Assembly: GCA_028287685.1 (NCBI GenBank)
Contig: JAQBPE010000393.1
Location: 1-49,545, forward strand
Length of the DNA: 49,545 nt
Source of the DNA: Cyanobacteria bacterium RYN_339
GTDB lineage: Bacteria; Cyanobacteriota; Sericytochromatia; S15B-MN24; JAQBPE01
Direction of reading: 5' to 3'
The notes below the pieces were generated by a model. The model did not search any database. It saw nothing but the letters and a program-made list of their open reading frames with translations, and was not told where the DNA came from. Positions 37,810 through 46,282 of this stretch are shown one piece after another. Both the position numbers and the translations under genes were made by a program. Numbering within the stretch: position 1 is the first letter of the stretch; the number at the start of each line of letters is the position of its first letter.

Positions 37810-38700
37810 ATGCGGGCAACAAGGGGACACCTCGTGATCATCGGGGGCGGCGAGGATCGCGAGGACGACAAGGCGATCCTGACGCGGATCGTGGCGTTGG
37901 CAGGCGGCAAGAAGGCCAAGATCGTGGTGCTGACGACGGCCAGCCGCCAGGCGGCGTTGGACCCGGAGGTGGCCAAGGACATCGAGGCGACGTACCGCAA
38001 GGCGTTCCTGGCCTGCGGCGCCGCCAGCGTGACCGCCCTGCACCTCTTCGACCGCCAGTCGGCCAACACGGCCGAAAGCGCCCAGGCGATCCTGAACGCC
38101 TCCTGCATCTTCATCGCCGGCGGCAACCAGAGCCGCCTGGTGAGCATCATCGGCGGCACGGCGGTGGAGCGCGCCATGCACACGGCCTACCTCGAACACG
38201 GCGCCTGCATTTCCGGCACCAGCGCCGGCGCCAGCGCGATCACGGAGCACATGGTGGCGGGCGGGCCCAGCGATCCCCTCCCGCGCAAGGGGCTGCTGCC
38301 GCTGGCGCCCGGCCTGGGCTTCCTCCACCACGTGATCATCGACCAGCACTTCTCGGAGCGCCAACGCCTGGGCCGCATGTTGGGCGTGTTGGCCCAGAAC
38401 CCTTTCCTGATGGGCATCGGCATCGATGAAGACACCGCGCTGGTGGTGTGTCCCGACGCCACGTTCGAGGTGGTGGGCTCCGGCGCCGTCACGCTGATCG
38501 ACGGCCGGGACATGGACAACCGCGCCTTCAACGAGGTGGAAGACGGCGACCCGATGTTGTTGACCGATTTGCGCCTGCACCTGTTGCCGACCGGCTTCAA
38601 GTTCGATTTACGCAAGGCCCGCGGCGTCCGCGATCCCAACGATCCCGTCATCTCCGTCACCTTCATCGACGCCCTCGCCTCCATCGTCGGCAACTGTTAG
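37810..38700 (+). CDS. cphB: Cyanophycinase (S51 peptidase)
   Basis: Cuts cyanophycin, a poly-Asp backbone with Arg side chains, to beta-Asp-Arg dipeptides. ATG 37810 lies behind GGAGGGGAGG, and the 296-residue length is normal. Evidence: N-terminal GHLVIIGGGEDR, FIAGGNQSRL (102-110), the nucleophile Ser138 in GTSAGAS, GFLHHVIIDQHFSERQRLGR with H180 and E183, then MGIGIDEDTALVV. No signal peptide, as expected for the intracellular form. The synthetase follows nine bases later, so storage and mobilisation of this nitrogen/carbon reserve are encoded together, the order common in cyanobacteria. Confidence 0.93.
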   Translation: MRATRGHLVIIGGGEDREDDKAILTRIVALAGGKKAKIVVLTTASRQAALDPEVAKDIEATYRKAFLACGAASVTALHLFDRQSANTAESAQAILNASCIFIAGGNQSRLVSIIGGTAVERAMHTAYLEHGACISGTSAGASAITEHMVAGGPSDPLPRKGLLPLAPGLGFLHHVIIDQHFSERQRLGRMLGVLAQNPFLMGIGIDEDTALVVCPDATFEVVGSGAVTLIDGRDMDNRAFNEVEDGDPMLLTDLRLHLLPTGFKFDLRKARGVRDPNDPVISVTFIDALASIVGNC

Positions 38701-38709
38701 GAGCGGGCC

Positions 38710-41307
38710 ATGCAGATCCTGGAAACACGCATCCTGCGCGGACCCAACGTCTACGCCGCGACCCCCTGCTTCCTGGCCGTGATCGATCTCGGCGAGCACG
38801 CCGGCACGCGCCTGCCCGCTCACGAGGCCTTCGATCTGCCCGCCGGCTTGCAGCTCGCGGAGGCCGTTGCCGGCCTGCTGGCCTGGCTGCAGCGCCAGGT
38901 CGGCCATGACGTCGCCTTGACCTTGGCCCGCCCCGTGCCCCGGCGCGAGGGCCACTGGGAGGTGGTGGCCGGCTACCGCCACGAGCCGTTGGTGGACGAG
39001 GCCTTCCCAATCGCCGTCGCCGTCACCGCCGCCCTGGCGCGTGGCGAGGTGCCGGACCTGGCGGCCGACCTCGCGCGCCTGCGCGACCTGGCGTTGCGCG
39101 GTGCGATCGGCCCCAGCACACGGGCGATCGTGGAGGCGGCGGAGCGCCTGGGCATCCCGGTCTTCCGCGTGACGGAGCAAGCCAGCCTGTTCCAGCTGGG
39201 CTGGGGCAAGCACGCCAAGCGCATCCAGGCCACCGTCACCAGCAACACCTGCGCGATCGCCACCGAAATCGCGCAAGACAAGGACCTGACCAAGGGCTTG
39301 TTGGCGGAAGCCGGCCTGCCCGTGCCGCGCGGCCACATCGCCTACAGCGCGGATGAGGCCGTGGAGGCGGCGCGCCGCCTGGGCGGTCCCGTGGCGGTGA
39401 AGCCGCTGGACGGCAACCAGGGCAAGGGCGTGAGCCTGAACCTGACCGATCCCGAGCAGATCCGGGCAGCGTTCGAGCTGGCGAGGGGCTTCCGCCGCCG
39501 CGTGCTGGTCGAGAGCTTCGTGGAGGGCCGCGACTACCGCGTGCTGGTGGTGGGCGACCAGGTGGTGGCCGCAGCGCATCGCCTGCCCGCCCAGGTGCTG
39601 GGCGACGGCGCGCTCACGGTGCGGCAACTGGTGGAGCGCGAGAACACCAACCCCGACCGCGGGGAGGGGCACAGCAAGCCCATGACCTTCATCACGCTCG
39701 ACGACGCGGCGGCGCAGGTGCTGCAGCGGCAGCAGCTGACGTTCGACCAGGTGCCCGCCCGCGACCAGGTGGTGGTGCTCAAGGAGAACGCCAACCTGAG
39801 CACGGGCGGCACCGCCGAGGACGTCACCCACCTGATCCACCCCGCCAACGCGTTGGCCTGCGTGCGCGCCGCCCGCAAGATCGGCCTCGACGTGGCCGGC
39901 ATCGACGTGGTCTGCAAGGACATCGCGGTGCCGCTCGCGGAGCAGCACGGGGCCTTGATCGAGGTCAACGCGGCGCCCGGCATCCGCATGCACCAGCACC
40001 CGGCCAAGGGCGAGCCCCACGACGTGGGCGCCGCGATCGTGGCCTCGTTGTTCCCGGCCGGTTCCCCGGCCCGCGTGCCCGTGCTGGCCGTGACGGGCAC
40101 CAACGGCAAGACCACCACCACCCACATGATCGCGCACGTGCTCCAGGCGGCCGGCACGACCACCGGCACGACCACCTCCGAGGGCATCTACATCGATGGC
40201 CGCGAGGTCCAGGCGGGTGACTGCACGGGCTACTGGTCCGCGCGCACCGTGCTGACCGATCCGGCCGTGGAGGCCGCGGTGCTGGAGGTGGCGCGCGGCG
40301 GCATCTTCAAGCGCGGCCTGGCCTTCGACCAGTGCGACGTGGGCGTGGTGCTGAACGTGGCCGATGACCACCTCGGCCAACATGGCGCGGAGACCCTGGA
40401 AGACCTCGCCGCCGTGAAAGCCCTGATCGCGCGCCAGGCCACGCGGGCCGTCGTGCTGAACGCGGAAGACCCGCTGGTGGCAGCTATGGCCGCGCAAGCC
40501 CGGCCCGGCGCGGAGGTGCTGTTCTTCTCGCTGGATCCGCACCACCCCACCCTGCATGCCCACCTGGACGCCGGCGGCCGCGCCGTCTATCTGCGCCGCC
40601 GCATGGTGATGTTGGCGCAGGGCGACCACCGCCTGCCCCTGGTGGAGGTGGATCACCTGCCGTGCACGTTGGGCGGCAGAGCGCGGCACAACGTGGCCAA
40701 CGCCCTGGCTGCCATGGCGGCCCTGTTGGGCCTGGGACACCAGGGCGGGGCGATCGTGCAGGCGCTGGCCACGTTCAACTCCAGCGCCGCCCAGAACCCC
40801 GGCCGCTTGAACACCTTCCACGTGCGCGACTTCCAGGTGCTGCTGGACTACGCCCACAACCCGGCCGGCTACGCCGCGATCATCGAGACCGCGCGCGCCC
40901 TGCCGCACCGCCGCCTGATCGGCGTGGTGGGGGCGCCGGGCGATCGCTACGACGCCAAGATCCGCGAGATCGGGGCGGTGGTGGGCCGCGGCTTCGACGA
41001 GCTGGTGTTGCGCGACATGGCCGGCGACCTGCGCGGACGTGCCACCGGCGAGGTGCCCGGGCTCCTGCTCGAGGGCATCCGCGACGTGCGCCAAGACCTC
41101 GACCACGTCCACACGGTGCTGGACGAGCACGACGCCGTCGAACGCGCGTTGGCCCTGGCCGGGCCCGGCGACCTCGTGATCGTGACGGCCGTGGACATCC
41201 ACCAGCGCATCACCCAGCTGCAACGGCATGCAAGCGGCGCGGAGCCCGGCTTCACGCTCAACGTGACGATGCTGCCGGAAGCCCGCGAGCGCCAGCCAGA
41301 CTCTTAG
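38710..41307 (+). CDS. cphA: Cyanophycin synthetase
   Basis: Adds Asp then Arg to the growing polymer using ATP in two active sites. 865 residues, the expected size. N-terminal domain with LETRILRGPNVYA; ATP-grasp domain at about 200-480 (GGPVAVKPLDGNQGKGVSLN, ALIEVNAAPGIRMHQHPAKG); Mur-ligase-like domain with P-loop VTGTNGKTTTTHMI from about residue 461, DYAHNPAGY and VVGAPGDRYD near the end. All family blocks are intact. GGAG lies shortly before ATG and the gene is nine bases behind cphB. It requires a primer or existing polymer in most hosts. Expression is probably under the same control as cphB. Confidence 0.95.
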   Translation: MQILETRILRGPNVYAATPCFLAVIDLGEHAGTRLPAHEAFDLPAGLQLAEAVAGLLAWLQRQVGHDVALTLARPVPRREGHWEVVAGYRHEPLVDEAFPIAVAVTAALARGEVPDLAADLARLRDLALRGAIGPSTRAIVEAAERLGIPVFRVTEQASLFQLGWGKHAKRIQATVTSNTCAIATEIAQDKDLTKGLLAEAGLPVPRGHIAYSADEAVEAARRLGGPVAVKPLDGNQGKGVSLNLTDPEQIRAAFELARGFRRRVLVESFVEGRDYRVLVVGDQVVAAAHRLPAQVLGDGALTVRQLVERENTNPDRGEGHSKPMTFITLDDAAAQVLQRQQLTFDQVPARDQVVVLKENANLSTGGTAEDVTHLIHPANALACVRAARKIGLDVAGIDVVCKDIAVPLAEQHGALIEVNAAPGIRMHQHPAKGEPHDVGAAIVASLFPAGSPARVPVLAVTGTNGKTTTTHMIAHVLQAAGTTTGTTTSEGIYIDGREVQAGDCTGYWSARTVLTDPAVEAAVLEVARGGIFKRGLAFDQCDVGVVLNVADDHLGQHGAETLEDLAAVKALIARQATRAVVLNAEDPLVAAMAAQARPGAEVLFFSLDPHHPTLHAHLDAGGRAVYLRRRMVMLAQGDHRLPLVEVDHLPCTLGGRARHNVANALAAMAALLGLGHQGGAIVQALATFNSSAAQNPGRLNTFHVRDFQVLLDYAHNPAGYAAIIETARALPHRRLIGVVGAPGDRYDAKIREIGAVVGRGFDELVLRDMAGDLRGRATGEVPGLLLEGIRDVRQDLDHVHTVLDEHDAVERALALAGPGDLVIVTAVDIHQRITQLQRHASGAEPGFTLNVTMLPEARERQPDS

Positions 41308-41419
41308 CCGGCGAGCGACAGCCCCGCCAAAGGATCCTGGCACTCCACCGATGACGCCGGCCGCCCGTCGGCGCATCATCCTGGGTGGTTACCTCGGATC
41401 CGGAGAGGAGGCTACCCCC

Positions 41420-43495
41420 ATGGACATTGGAAGTATCCGCAACGTCGCGGTGATCGGCCCGCACGGCGTAGGCAAGACCACCCTCGTGGAGGCGTTGCTC
41501 TACGACATGGCCGTCATCCCGGCGCGCGGACGCGTGGCCGCAGGCACGACCGCCACGGATTTCGACGGCGAGGAAATCGCCCGCGAGCTCACGCTCGGCA
41601 CCGGCGTCGCACGCGGCGAATACAAGGGCCTGGAAATCACGCTCCTGGACACGCCGGGCCACGGCGACTTCCTGGCCGACGCCCGCACCGCCCTGGCCGC
41701 GGCCGACGCCGCGCTGCTGGTGGTGAGCGCCGACAAGGGCGTGGACCCCAACGTGCGCAAGGTCTTCCGCCTGGCGCGCGAGGCCGGCCTGCCCACCATG
41801 ATCTTCCTGAACGGCTTCGACCAGGAGGGCGCCAAGGACTATGGCGAGCTGCTGGCGTCCGTGCGCGAGGGCCTGGCGACCCAGGCCGTGCCGTTGGAGC
41901 TACCGGTCGGCCGGGGGCGCACCTTCAAGGGCGACGTCGACCTGGTCGGCATGCGCACCTGGTACTTCGCGCCCGAGTCCGGCGAGCCCAAGGAGGTGCA
42001 GGAGCCCCTGGACGACGAGGCCCGGCGCTACCACACCCAACTGGTGGAGGCGATCGCCGAGCAGCATGACGAGCTGCTGGAGCGCTACCTCGACGGCCAG
42101 GAGCCCGACCCCGACGAGCTGGCGCGCACCATCCGCGCCGACATGCACGCCGGCAAGGTGATCCCCGTGCTGCTGGGCTCCGCCGCCTTGAACGTGGCCA
42201 TCCGGCCCTTGTTGGACGCGATCGCCACGCTCTTCCCCTCGCCCTTGGACCGCGCCTACCCGGAGCTGGAGGACGCGGAGACGGGCCACAAGGTCCAGCT
42301 CCAGCCGGACGCCGGCTCCCCGGCGGTGGCCACGGTCTTCAAGACCTTCGTGGACCCCTACCTGGGCAAGATCAACGTGCTGCGCGTCATGCGCGGGACG
42401 ATCACGGGCGATAGCCACCTGACGACGGTGCGCGACGGCGAGACGGAGCGGCCGGGCCGCCTGTTCAAGCTGGTGGGCAAGAAGCCGATGGCGGTGGAGC
42501 GCCTGGGCCCCGGCGAGATCGGCGCGGTGGCCAAGCTCAAGAGCGTGCGCACCGGCGATACCCTGGTCGCGGCCGGGCACCCCACCCGGTTGCTGCGCTT
42601 CCCGATGCCGGTGCCCGCGCCCGCTATCTGGTCGATTGCGATCGCCCCCGTCGCCAAGCAAGACGAGGCCAAGCTGGCGGTCTCGCTCGCCAAGCTGCAC
42701 GAGGAGGACCCCACGCTCGAGATCGCCGTGGAGCCCCGTACCCACCGCACGATCCTCACGGGCGCCGGCCCGCTCCACCTGGAGGTGGTGCTGGCACGCC
42801 TGCAGAACCGCTACAACGTGCTGGTGAGCCGTGGGGAGCCCCAGGTCCCCTACCGCGAGACCATCACGGGCAGCGCCAAGGCCCAGGGCCGCCACAAGAA
42901 GCAAACGGGCGGCAAGGGCCAGTTCGGCGACGTCTGGCTCGCGATCGAGCCCACGCCGCGCGGCACGGGCTTCAAGTTCGTAGACCACGTGGTGGGCGGC
43001 GCCGTGCCGCGCAACTTCATCCCCGCGGTGGAGAAGGGCGTGCGCGAGTCGCTCGACATGGGGCTGTTGGCTGGCTACCCGATCGTGGACGTGCAGGTCA
43101 CGCTCTACGACGGCAGCTCGCACAGCGTGGATTCCTCGGAGATGGCCTTCAAGCTGGCCGCGCACCTGGCGATGCGCAAGATCTTCGAGGAGGCCGGCCC
43201 CGTGTTGTTGGAGCCGGTCATGGACATCGCCCTCACGGTGCCGGACGAGGCCGTGGGTGACGCCATGGGCGACCTCTCCACCCGCCGCGGCCACATCGAG
43301 GGCGTGGACGGCGGCGTGGTCCATGCCAAGCTGCCCCTGGCGGAGTTGGCCGGCCTGCTGGCGAACGTGCAAGGCTACACCCGCGGCCAGGCCACGATCG
43401 AGTCGACCTTCGCGGGCTACCAGGAGGTGCCGCTGCACCTGGCCCAGAAGCTGTTGGATCGGCTTAAGTCGGATCTCATGGGGCAGTCCGCATGA
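41420..43495 (+). CDS. Elongation factor G-like GTPase with altered G4 motif
   Basis: ATG 41420 after GGAGG; 691 residues, five EF-G domains. G1 is GPHGVGKTT (13-21), G3 is D77TPGHGDF, and domain IV carries RHKKQTGGKGQFGDVWLAI. The NKxD specificity motif reads N131-G-F-D134, missing the lysine that stacks on guanine. Switch I (ELTLGTGVARGEY) also departs from the ERGITI pattern of housekeeping EF-G. This places it with EF-G-like paralogues (EF-G2/FusB-type names in annotation), probably not the essential translocase. Such paralogues have been tied to ribosome recycling or starvation. Whether GTP specificity is relaxed here is open. It lies 112 bases after cphA, without a visible link to it. 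Confidence 0.85.
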   Translation: MDIGSIRNVAVIGPHGVGKTTLVEALLYDMAVIPARGRVAAGTTATDFDGEEIARELTLGTGVARGEYKGLEITLLDTPGHGDFLADARTALAAADAALLVVSADKGVDPNVRKVFRLAREAGLPTMIFLNGFDQEGAKDYGELLASVREGLATQAVPLELPVGRGRTFKGDVDLVGMRTWYFAPESGEPKEVQEPLDDEARRYHTQLVEAIAEQHDELLERYLDGQEPDPDELARTIRADMHAGKVIPVLLGSAALNVAIRPLLDAIATLFPSPLDRAYPELEDAETGHKVQLQPDAGSPAVATVFKTFVDPYLGKINVLRVMRGTITGDSHLTTVRDGETERPGRLFKLVGKKPMAVERLGPGEIGAVAKLKSVRTGDTLVAAGHPTRLLRFPMPVPAPAIWSIAIAPVAKQDEAKLAVSLAKLHEEDPTLEIAVEPRTHRTILTGAGPLHLEVVLARLQNRYNVLVSRGEPQVPYRETITGSAKAQGRHKKQTGGKGQFGDVWLAIEPTPRGTGFKFVDHVVGGAVPRNFIPAVEKGVRESLDMGLLAGYPIVDVQVTLYDGSSHSVDSSEMAFKLAAHLAMRKIFEEAGPVLLEPVMDIALTVPDEAVGDAMGDLSTRRGHIEGVDGGVVHAKLPLAELAGLLANVQGYTRGQATIESTFAGYQEVPLHLAQKLLDRLKSDLMGQSA

Positions 43496-43531
43496 CCGGT
43501 GAAGCAAGCGTGCCGGCTTAGCCGCGGGCGC

Positions 43532-43969
43532 TTAGCCTCTTAACGCCGTGCGGACCTGGACGAGGAGCTGGCCGAGCATGTTCTTGCCGCTTCCGTCCTT
43601 GCCGCACCCCCAGTAGTAGTCGGTGGGGGCGTCCTCGATCAGCTCCTCGTCGCCGGTCGCCAACAGGATGGCTTGGATGTCCTTGTGGGCGCCGAACTTC
43701 GCCAGCAGCGCCCGCAGCATCACCGCATCCTTCACGCTTTCCCAGTCGGGTCGCAGCGGCCGGTGCCGCTCGCGGCCCATCTGGGCGACGGCGATGCCGG
43801 TCTTGGCGAGCCGCAGCTCTTCCTCGTGCGGCGTGCCCGGGAATTTCTGGGCCTGGAAGTAGTGTTCGGACGTCGCCCACCACTTGCCGTCCAGCTCGAA
43901 GCCGTGCGGCGAGAAGTTGGAGAAGCAGCCGTAGGGGACTTCCTTCACCTGGTAGAACTTGATCGGCAT
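43532..43969 (-). CDS. NADAR domain protein (YbiA-like)
   Basis: Start at ATG 43969 (MPIKFYQV); 145 residues, a single NADAR domain. Motifs: [30 protein letters not shown], a central [12 protein letters not shown], and [20 protein letters not shown] near the end. NADAR proteins remove ADP-ribose or related N-glycosides; YbiA-type members act on riboflavin-pathway intermediates, and others reverse guanine ADP-ribosylation on DNA. Which applies is not decided by the motifs. It is divergent from dps, and the PerR-like operator lies between the two starts, so stress control is possible. The ribosome site is weak. Confidence 0.8.
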   Translation of the reverse strand: MPIKFYQVKEVPYGCFSNFSPHGFELDGKWWATSEHYFQAQKFPGTPHEEELRLAKTGIAVAQMGRERHRPLRPDWESVKDAVMLRALLAKFGAHKDIQAILLATGDEELIEDAPTDYYWGCGKDGSGKNMLGQLLVQVRTALRG

Positions 43970-43985
43970 GCCCGGATTAAACCCC

Positions 43986-44013
43986 TTGACAGAATTTAGA
44001 TTTAGTCTAAAAC
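43986..44013 (+). promoter_or_regulatory. dps promoter with PerR-like operator
   Basis: TTGACA (43986-43991), 16 bases, then TAAAAC (44008-44013). Between and over them lies TTTAGATTTAGTCTAAA (43995-44011), a perfect TTTAGA-N5-TCTAAA inverted repeat resembling PerR/Fur-family boxes. Binding here would block RNA polymerase; peroxide would relieve it. The same operator precedes trxB. Confidence 0.7.
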
Positions 44014-44039
44014 TAGAAAGGTCAAGAAGGAGGTTCCCC

Positions 44040-44513
44040 ATGAGCACCACGATCGACATCGGTATCGACGAAGCGCAGCGCATGCGCATCGCGGAAGGCC
44101 TGAGCCGCCTGCTGGCGGACACCTACACGCTCTACCTCAAGACCCAGGGCTTCCACTGGAACGTCACGGGCCCGCAGTTCAACTCGCTGCATGCCATGTT
44201 CGAGACCCAGTACACGGAGCTCGCCGCCGCCGTCGACCTGATCGCCGAGCGCATCCGCGCCCTGGGCTTCCCGGCTCCCGGCAGCTTCGCGCAGTTCGCC
44301 AAGCTCGCCACCGTCCAGGAAGAGACGGGCGTGCCGAACGCCCAAGACATGATCCGAGCCCTCGCCAAGGACCAGGAGACCGTGGTCCGCACCGCCCGCG
44401 CCATCTTCCCGGTGGTGGATCAGGCGCACGACGAACCCACCGCGGACTTGCTGACCGGCCGCATGCAGGTGCACGAGAAGACGGCCTGGATGCTGCGCAG
44501 CCTGCTCGGCTAG
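44040..44513 (+). CDS. dps: Dps, ferritin-like DNA-binding protein
   Basis: A 157-residue protein with GGAGG ahead of ATG 44040. It forms dodecamers that oxidise Fe(II) with peroxide and store iron, shielding DNA. The ferroxidase set is complete: H39 in GFHWNVTG, H51 in SLHAMFE, D66 and E70 in VDLIAERI, with the spacing of characterised Dps proteins. The Dps signature [20 protein letters not shown] is near the end. The N-terminus has few lysines ([16 protein letters not shown]), so DNA binding may be weak. First of a dps-trxB-peroxiredoxin block with PerR-like operators. Confidence 0.93.
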   Translation: MSTTIDIGIDEAQRMRIAEGLSRLLADTYTLYLKTQGFHWNVTGPQFNSLHAMFETQYTELAAAVDLIAERIRALGFPAPGSFAQFAKLATVQEETGVPNAQDMIRALAKDQETVVRTARAIFPVVDQAHDEPTADLLTGRMQVHEKTAWMLRSLLG

Positions 44514-44539
44514 GTGTGTTATCTTTATAGCCCTCAAAG

Positions 44540-44556
44540 TTTAGAACGATTCTAAA
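44540..44556 (+). promoter_or_regulatory. PerR-like operator before trxB
   Basis: TTTAGAACGATTCTAAA: the same TTTAGA-N5-TCTAAA inverted repeat as before dps, placed just ahead of the trxB ribosome site CGGAGAA. Arms match the dps box at all twelve positions while the centres differ, as expected for a conserved binding site and not a copied segment. Confidence 0.7.
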
Positions 44557-44567
44557 TCGGAGAACCA

Positions 44568-45539
44568 ATGCCTCATCAAGTCATCATCATCGGCGCGGGC
44601 CCCGCGGGTTACACCGCCGGCGTCTATGCCGCCCGCGCCAACATGAGCCCCGTCCTGTTCGAGGGCTCGACGCCCGGCGGCCAGCTGATGATCACCACCG
44701 ACGTCGAGAACTACCCGGGCTTCCCGGAGTCCGTCACCGGCCCCGAGCTGATGGTGAACTTCCGCAAGCAGGCCGAGCGCTTCGGCACGACGATCATCAC
44801 GGACGTCATCAAGCGCACGGACTTCTCGAGCCGCCCGTTCAAGGTGTGGGACTCGAAGGACCAGCTGCACGAGGCCCACAGCATCATCATCGCCACCGGC
44901 GCCGAGGCCAGCTGGCTGGGCCTGGAGTCGGAGAAGACCCTGGCGGGCCGCGGCGTTAGCGCCTGCGCCACCTGCGACGGCTTCTTCTTCCGCGGCAAGA
45001 CCGTGGCCGTGGTCGGCGGCGGCGACACGGCGATGGAGGAGGCGAACTTCCTGGCCAATATGTGCCAGAAGGTCTACGTGGTCCACCGCCGCGACACGCT
45101 GCGCGCCTCCAAGATCATGCAGCAGCGCGCCTTGGACAACCCGAAAATCGAGTTCTGCTGGAACAGCAGCGTGCATGAGATCGAGGCCCGCGGCAACGAG
45201 ACCGTCACGCACGCGATCCTCAAGGACACGAACACCGGCGAGCTGCGCGACCTGACCATCGACGGCATCTTCATCGCCATCGGCCACAAGCCCAACACCG
45301 GCATCTTCGGCGGCCAGCTGAAGCTGGACGAGAACAACTACATCGTGACCGAGCCCGGCAGCACGCGCACCAGCATTGATGGTGTGTTCGCCGCGGGCGA
45401 CGTCCAGGACTCCATTTACCGGCAGGCCGTCACCGCGGCCGGCACCGGGTGCATGGCGGCGATCGAGGCGGAGCGCTGGCTCTCGCACCACGGCGTCGAA
45501 ACGCATTCCGTCGAATCCGAAATCTACCGCTTGGCTTAG
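44568..45539 (+). CDS. trxB: Thioredoxin reductase
   Basis: A 323-residue low-molecular-weight flavoprotein. FAD site GAGPAGYTAG (9-18), redox-active C133-A-T-C136 followed by DGFFFRGK, NADPH site VGGGDTAMEEA, and a C-terminal GVFAAGDVQD that contacts FAD. It moves electrons from NADPH to thioredoxin or directly to peroxiredoxin partners. The RBS is GGAGA. The peroxiredoxin gene follows after 15 bases, giving a reductase-peroxidase operon under the PerR-like operator. No extra domain, such as an AhpF-type N-terminal extension, is present. Confidence 0.95.
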   Translation: MPHQVIIIGAGPAGYTAGVYAARANMSPVLFEGSTPGGQLMITTDVENYPGFPESVTGPELMVNFRKQAERFGTTIITDVIKRTDFSSRPFKVWDSKDQLHEAHSIIIATGAEASWLGLESEKTLAGRGVSACATCDGFFFRGKTVAVVGGGDTAMEEANFLANMCQKVYVVHRRDTLRASKIMQQRALDNPKIEFCWNSSVHEIEARGNETVTHAILKDTNTGELRDLTIDGIFIAIGHKPNTGIFGGQLKLDENNYIVTEPGSTRTSIDGVFAAGDVQDSIYRQAVTAAGTGCMAAIEAERWLSHHGVETHSVESEIYRLA

Positions 45540-45554
45540 AGAAGGAGAACCCCC

Positions 45555-46157
45555 ATGCTTCAACCCACCCAGAAGGCCCCCGACTTCAAGGCGACCGCCG
45601 TCGAGAACTGCCAGTTCAAGGACATCTCGCTGTCCTCCTACAAGGGCAAGAACGTGCTCTTGTTCTTCTATCCCCTCGACTTCACGTTCGTCTGCCCCAC
45701 GGAGATCCTGGGCTTCAGCGATCGCCTGGACGAGTTCAAGAAGCGCAACACGGAAGTGATCGGCGTTTCGATCGACTCGCAGTTCAGCCACCTGGCCTGG
45801 TGCAACCTCCCGCGCGAGCAGGGCGGCATCCAGGGCCTGGGCTACCCGCTCGTGGCCGACGTGACCAAGTCGATCGCCCGTGACTACGGCGTGCTCAAGG
45901 AGGACGAGGGCGTGGCGTTCCGCGGCCTGTTCCTGATCGACAAGGACGGCATCGTCCAGCACATGGTCGTCAACAACATGCCCCTGGGCCGCTCCGTGGA
46001 CGAGGCGCTCCGCATGATCGATGCGCTGACGCACTTCCAGCAGCACGGCGAAGTCTGCCCGATCGACTGGAAGCCCGGCAAGGACTCGATGGTTGCCGAC
46101 CCGACCAAGTCGAAGGCGTACTTCGAGAAGAACGCCAAGCAGCCCGCGAAGGTCTAA
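45555..46157 (+). CDS. 2-Cys peroxiredoxin (AhpC/Prx1 family)
   Basis: Reduces hydrogen peroxide, alkyl hydroperoxides and peroxynitrite. 200 residues with the peroxidatic Cys47 in DFTFVCPTE and the resolving Cys168 in GEVCPIDW; both are needed in typical 2-Cys enzymes. The GGxG region reads [11 protein letters not shown] and a C-terminal YF pair (KAYFEKNAK) is present, features linked to sensitivity to over-oxidation. AAGGAGA-type RBS before ATG 45555. Gene order indicates that the adjacent thioredoxin reductase recharges it, through a thioredoxin encoded elsewhere. Confidence 0.93.
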   Translation: MLQPTQKAPDFKATAVENCQFKDISLSSYKGKNVLLFFYPLDFTFVCPTEILGFSDRLDEFKKRNTEVIGVSIDSQFSHLAWCNLPREQGGIQGLGYPLVADVTKSIARDYGVLKEDEGVAFRGLFLIDKDGIVQHMVVNNMPLGRSVDEALRMIDALTHFQQHGEVCPIDWKPGKDSMVADPTKSKAYFEKNAKQPAKV

Positions 46158-46167
46158 CGACGCGAGC

Positions 46168-46272
46168 AAGCCCCCTCCGCCCTACCGGGCACCTCCCCCG
46201 AGATGGGGGAGGAGGCGATGCCTTTGCTCCCTCCCCCCTCGCGGGGGAGGTGGCGGCAGCCGGAGGGGGCTT
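46168..46272. repeat. Compound palindromic repeat (REP/BIME-like) between convergent genes
   Basis: An outer 12-bp inverted repeat, AAGCCCCCTCCG (46168-46179) with CGGAGGGGGCTT (46261-46272), encloses two adjacent hairpins: CCTCCCCC-GAGAT-GGGGGAGG (46192-46212) and CCTCCCCC-CTCGC-GGGGGAGG (46230-46250). Both stems have the same sequence. It fills the gap between convergent genes, where it could end transcription from both sides. Similar intergenic elements are known, from memory, in several proteobacteria. Confidence 0.75.
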
Positions 46273-46282
46273 CGTGCTGCAG

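Noticed and set aside
38608-41379. A 923-codon open frame opposite cphA
   Set aside because: Antisense shadow of a complete cyanophycin synthetase; the translation is Gln/His/Gly-rich without domains.
46168-46272. CRISPR-like repeat
   Set aside because: Only two stems of one palindrome with different short loops; no regular repeat-spacer order and no cas genes.
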